Shown one piece after another: positions 61,972-64,000 of a DNA stretch of 64,000 nucleotides (positions within the stretch are counted from its first letter, which is position 1; every line of letters begins with the position of its first letter). A program made the position numbers and the translations under genes. Source of the DNA: Oceanicola sp. GTDB lineage: Bacteria; Pseudomonadota; Alphaproteobacteria; Rhodobacterales; Rhodobacteraceae. The notes under the pieces were generated by a model. That model saw only the letters and a program-made list of their open reading frames with translations, made no database searches and was not told the DNA's origin. The DNA lies in contig CP051231.1 of NCBI GenBank assembly GCA_017792405.1, positions 322,634-386,633 on the forward strand. Direction: 5' to 3'.

Positions 61972-62966
61972 TATTTCCAGCGAATTGAAATTTGGCTCTG
62001 AACTGAGCGACCTTCAATTCGGGCAAACCAGTATTCCGATACTTCAGGTTTGAACTTGCCGCTTCGAGCCCATTCAAAAGCCCGCCGTGCTTGTTGCTTT
62101 GCGCTGCCCGAGTAGCCGAAAAAACCCGCCAGCTTGCCGGTCGGAAGCGGTGCGGGGAACTCGATGCAACTCGGTTTGTCCTGCTCGACAAGGTGCAATG
62201 ACGAGGAAAGCCCCGCCACGGGCGCCTTCGTCGCTCCGCCGCTGCGCTGCGCCATCGCTTTGTTAGGCAGCAGGATTTGGGCCAGTTGCACTGGCGCGTC
62301 GGCAACTGCGCGGCTGGCCACGCTGTTGCCTTTCGCCGATCTCTCGAGAAGCCCGAACGCCTGACGGCTCGCAAAACGCCCTGTATCGGCATCGGCGCCG
62401 CGCGGCGTTCGGGTTTTCAGGCAGGTGCCGCCGTAGCCGCGAAACTTGAAATGGTAGTTAAGCAGCCCTTTGTGGTTCTGGGTTCGCTCATTGTCGGCCA
62501 AGTGGAAAACCACGTAATCCCCTTCGCCAACAAATTCCCCTTGAGCGGATGTGCCTCCTTGAGCGCTGCTCTGACCGACGCAGATATCGGGCCGTATCTC
62601 TCGTCGATAGATTGAGACGAACTCCGCTGGCACTTGCGCCAAAGCGCGCGTGTAACCGGTAGCGACAATGACATCGCTTGGTAGGCCGCCTGTGCTGAAG
62701 TTCAGAAAAGTTCTCCCGTTAACGCCAGACCTGATGAAGAACCGTCCCCCTGCCCGGTATCGCACCGCGCCTTTGCTCTCCAAGAGAAAGTGGTTGTTTG
62801 GGTCTGCGTAGCGAAACTTCAGTTCCACTGCCCGGCTGGCACGACCGTCAGGTGAATAAAAAACTCCATTCCGCTCCGGTCCCGGAAGCCCCTCGCATCC
62901 GTCTGCCAAGGCCGGTAGTACCCAGAGTGCGCCGAGAAACGCAGCCGTGAAAATCTTGCTGGCCAT
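61971..62966 (-). CDS. Secreted protein of unknown function
   Basis: A 331-residue protein with a signal peptide (ASKIFTAAFLGALWVLPALA) followed by CEGLPGPERNGVFYSP. It has a probable disulfide pattern (C24, C133, C187, C266) and a basic C-terminal third, ending ARIEGRSVQSQISIRWK. No known domain was recognised. Its likely partner is the membrane protein encoded next. GC content is lower than in the rest of the window, and it borders an AT-rich stretch and a mobilisation locus, consistent with acquired DNA. Confidence 0.78.
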   Translation of the reverse strand: MASKIFTAAFLGALWVLPALADGCEGLPGPERNGVFYSPDGRASRAVELKFRYADPNNHFLLESKGAVRYRAGGRFFIRSGVNGRTFLNFSTGGLPSDVIVATGYTRALAQVPAEFVSIYRREIRPDICVGQSSAQGGTSAQGEFVGEGDYVVFHLADNERTQNHKGLLNYHFKFRGYGGTCLKTRTPRGADADTGRFASRQAFGLLERSAKGNSVASRAVADAPVQLAQILLPNKAMAQRSGGATKAPVAGLSSSLHLVEQDKPSCIEFPAPLPTGKLAGFFGYSGSAKQQARRAFEWARSGKFKPEVSEYWFARIEGRSVQSQISIRWK

Positions 62967-63552
62967 ACAATTCGCCCCACTGAAACTTCAATGACAATGC
63001 GCAATATTATGGCACAAAATCGATAATTTCTGAATAAGATGATCAGATTTTGCTGAGCCCTTGGGAATTTTCAATGTTTTCCTTTGCTTGATCCTAGGTT
63101 GGCACGCTATCTTTGTGGCTGCCCGAATAAGCTGATCGGCGCGCTGTCAGTTCTATTTCTGGGTGATCGGAGATGGACGGTGACCTGATTCCCTTCCCCC
63201 CGCATTGAGCGCTATCCGCCGCAACCATGCTTGTAACGTACGCAAGCCCAACCAGGCGTGGCGGCCTCACGTCGCAGCAAATCATGCGTCTGCGGCAAGC
63301 GAGGGTAAGGAAAACCGATCGGTAAGCGACATATGCCGTGTCCTGACGGCGTGGCGTGCAAGCCGACATCGTGTATGCACAAAGATCGGTTGGAAAATTG
63401 TGCTCGGTCCGTATATGTCATTGGGGAGATGGTGCAGCTAGAGAGAGAAACTTGGAACTCTCTCTTTGAAGTATTGCACGATTGGGAACTCCAACTAAAG
63501 GCTTGTAAATCCGCTAACACCGCAACTCAGGACAATTGTCCGAGGAGCGGTG
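62967..63552. other. AT-rich gene-poor region upstream of mobC, candidate oriT
   Basis: 586 bp of clearly lower GC than the rest. Near its right end lie AGAGAGA/TCTCTCT (63442-63448 with about 63462-63468), a 7-bp stem with a 13-nt loop, and short AT-rich tracts such as CTTGTAAATCC. Relaxase systems usually place oriT just before mobC, so this is the expected position, but I cannot identify a nic site. A 47-codon frame from 63429 overlaps the mobC start and is not convincing. Several short frames on both strands look like shadows. Confidence 0.4.
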
Positions 63553-63960
63553 ATGGCAATATCGCGCCATGATTTCAATAAGATAGCCTCAAAGCCAGCG
63601 AAGAAGCGCGAAGCGCCGTTCTCGCTGCGTCTGAGCTTCGAAGAAAAAGCCGCCCTTAAGAAGATGGCGGGCGATATGGCTCTTGGAGCCTATATCAAGG
63701 CCGTCCTCTTTGATGCTGCATCGCACAAAGTTGGTGCCAAACGCTCCAAGGTTTCTGATCAAGAAGCTCTTGGGCGTGTTCTGGGTCAGCTTGGTAAGTC
63801 GCGCCTGTCGTCCAATGTGAACCAGCTCGCTAAGGCCGTGAACATGGGATCGCTCCCTGTCACGCCGGAGACAGAGAAAGAGCTTCGTCAGGCGTGCGCC
63901 GATATCGCAGAAATGCGCCATGAGCTGATGCGTGCCCTCCATCCGAGGGGGCGCTCATGA
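63553..63960 (+). CDS. MobC-like plasmid mobilisation relaxosome protein
   Basis: A 135-residue protein. The basic N-terminus FNKIASKPAKKREAPFSLRL leads into a ribbon-helix-helix-like segment (FEEKAALKKMAGDMALGAYI) and the helical C-terminal part with SSNVNQLAKAVNMGSLPVTP, a MobC family signature. It helps the relaxase melt and nick oriT. ATG 63553 lies 5 nt after GAGGAG. It overlaps the relaxase gene (ATGA). Confidence 0.85.
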   Translation: MAISRHDFNKIASKPAKKREAPFSLRLSFEEKAALKKMAGDMALGAYIKAVLFDAASHKVGAKRSKVSDQEALGRVLGQLGKSRLSSNVNQLAKAVNMGSLPVTPETEKELRQACADIAEMRHELMRALHPRGRS

Positions 63961-64000
63961 TCCTCAAAGCCAAAGAACGCGGCAATGCTCCCCAACTTGC
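63957..64000 (+). CDS. Relaxase/mobilisation nuclease, 5' end only (partial)
   Basis: Only 14 full codons are in the window: MILKAKERGNAPQL. The MILK-x-K-x-R-G start is typical of MobA/VirD2-type relaxases of the DUF3363/Relaxase families encoded directly after mobC. It overlaps the mobC stop by 4 bases (ATGA). The rest lies beyond the right edge. Confidence 0.7.
   Translation, partial: MILKAKERGNAPQL

Noticed and set aside
63429..63572. A 47-codon frame just before mobC.
   Set aside because: Its only Shine-Dalgarno (GGGGAG) is too close to the ATG, and it overlaps the mobC start out of frame.

Overview
The window looks like a chromosomal segment of a marine-type Rhodobacteraceae (Alphaproteobacteria, Roseobacter group). 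The inference rests on high GC, the atpHAGDC block, the divergent trxB/lrp pair, DUF1150, DUF465 and H-type lectin genes, a CIRCE-controlled groESL, and a dispersed intergenic repeat (GCAAGAAAATG core) that I associate with this family. I cannot name a genus. No rRNA, tRNA or CRISPR array is visible.

Layout. 1-5602 (minus): a six-gene, translationally coupled operon of largely unknown function (coiled-coil protein, small membrane protein, unknown protein, AAA+ ATPase, low-GC tandem-HEPN protein, partial DUF6638-like protein). 5791-10338 (plus): BCCT osmolyte transporter, M20 hydrolase and peptide-type substrate-binding protein. 10559-14523: isomerase, prs, a zinc-ribbon membrane protein, a TetA-like exporter and an H-type lectin. 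14651-19575 (minus): the F1 ATP synthase operon. 20037-28651: methyltransferase, gloB, clpA, an M23 protein, a HAD phosphatase, Mn-pyrophosphatase, and a LysE exporter with a divergent Lrp regulator. 28759-30860: groESL with CIRCE and terminator.

30882-32732 (minus) holds the most striking locus: a 315-residue protein carrying about 13 tandem 10-11 residue repeats of the form [TS][TS]xxxGEEGP, followed at once by an ATP-grasp ligase. This matches the architecture of a multi-core graspetide (omega-ester peptide, plesiocin-like TTxxxxEE) biosynthetic pair. A second unusual gene is at 37915-39993: a MarR-type winged-helix domain fused in frame to bifunctional ATP sulfurylase/APS kinase. It keeps an internal Shine-Dalgarno and start for the enzyme alone, and has a 14-bp palindrome upstream and a sulfate-type SLC13 permease gene next door.

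33076-55178: DMT exporter, Nudix, lipase, purEK, hsp20 with a sigma-32-like promoter, trxB/lrp, a Hint-domain protein, pgeF-midA-lgt, ubiK, YbjN, proC-csaA, tdk, a lone BrnA-like protein and carB. 55696-60424 (plus): an NAD-dependent formate dehydrogenase whose two genes are separated by a 259-bp gap packed with palindromes. 60516-61007: a fasciclin lipoprotein. From about 61.2 kb the base composition drops: a secreted-protein/membrane-protein pair, a gene-free AT-rich stretch, then mobC and the first codons of a relaxase. This marks the left part of a mobilizable element that runs off the window.
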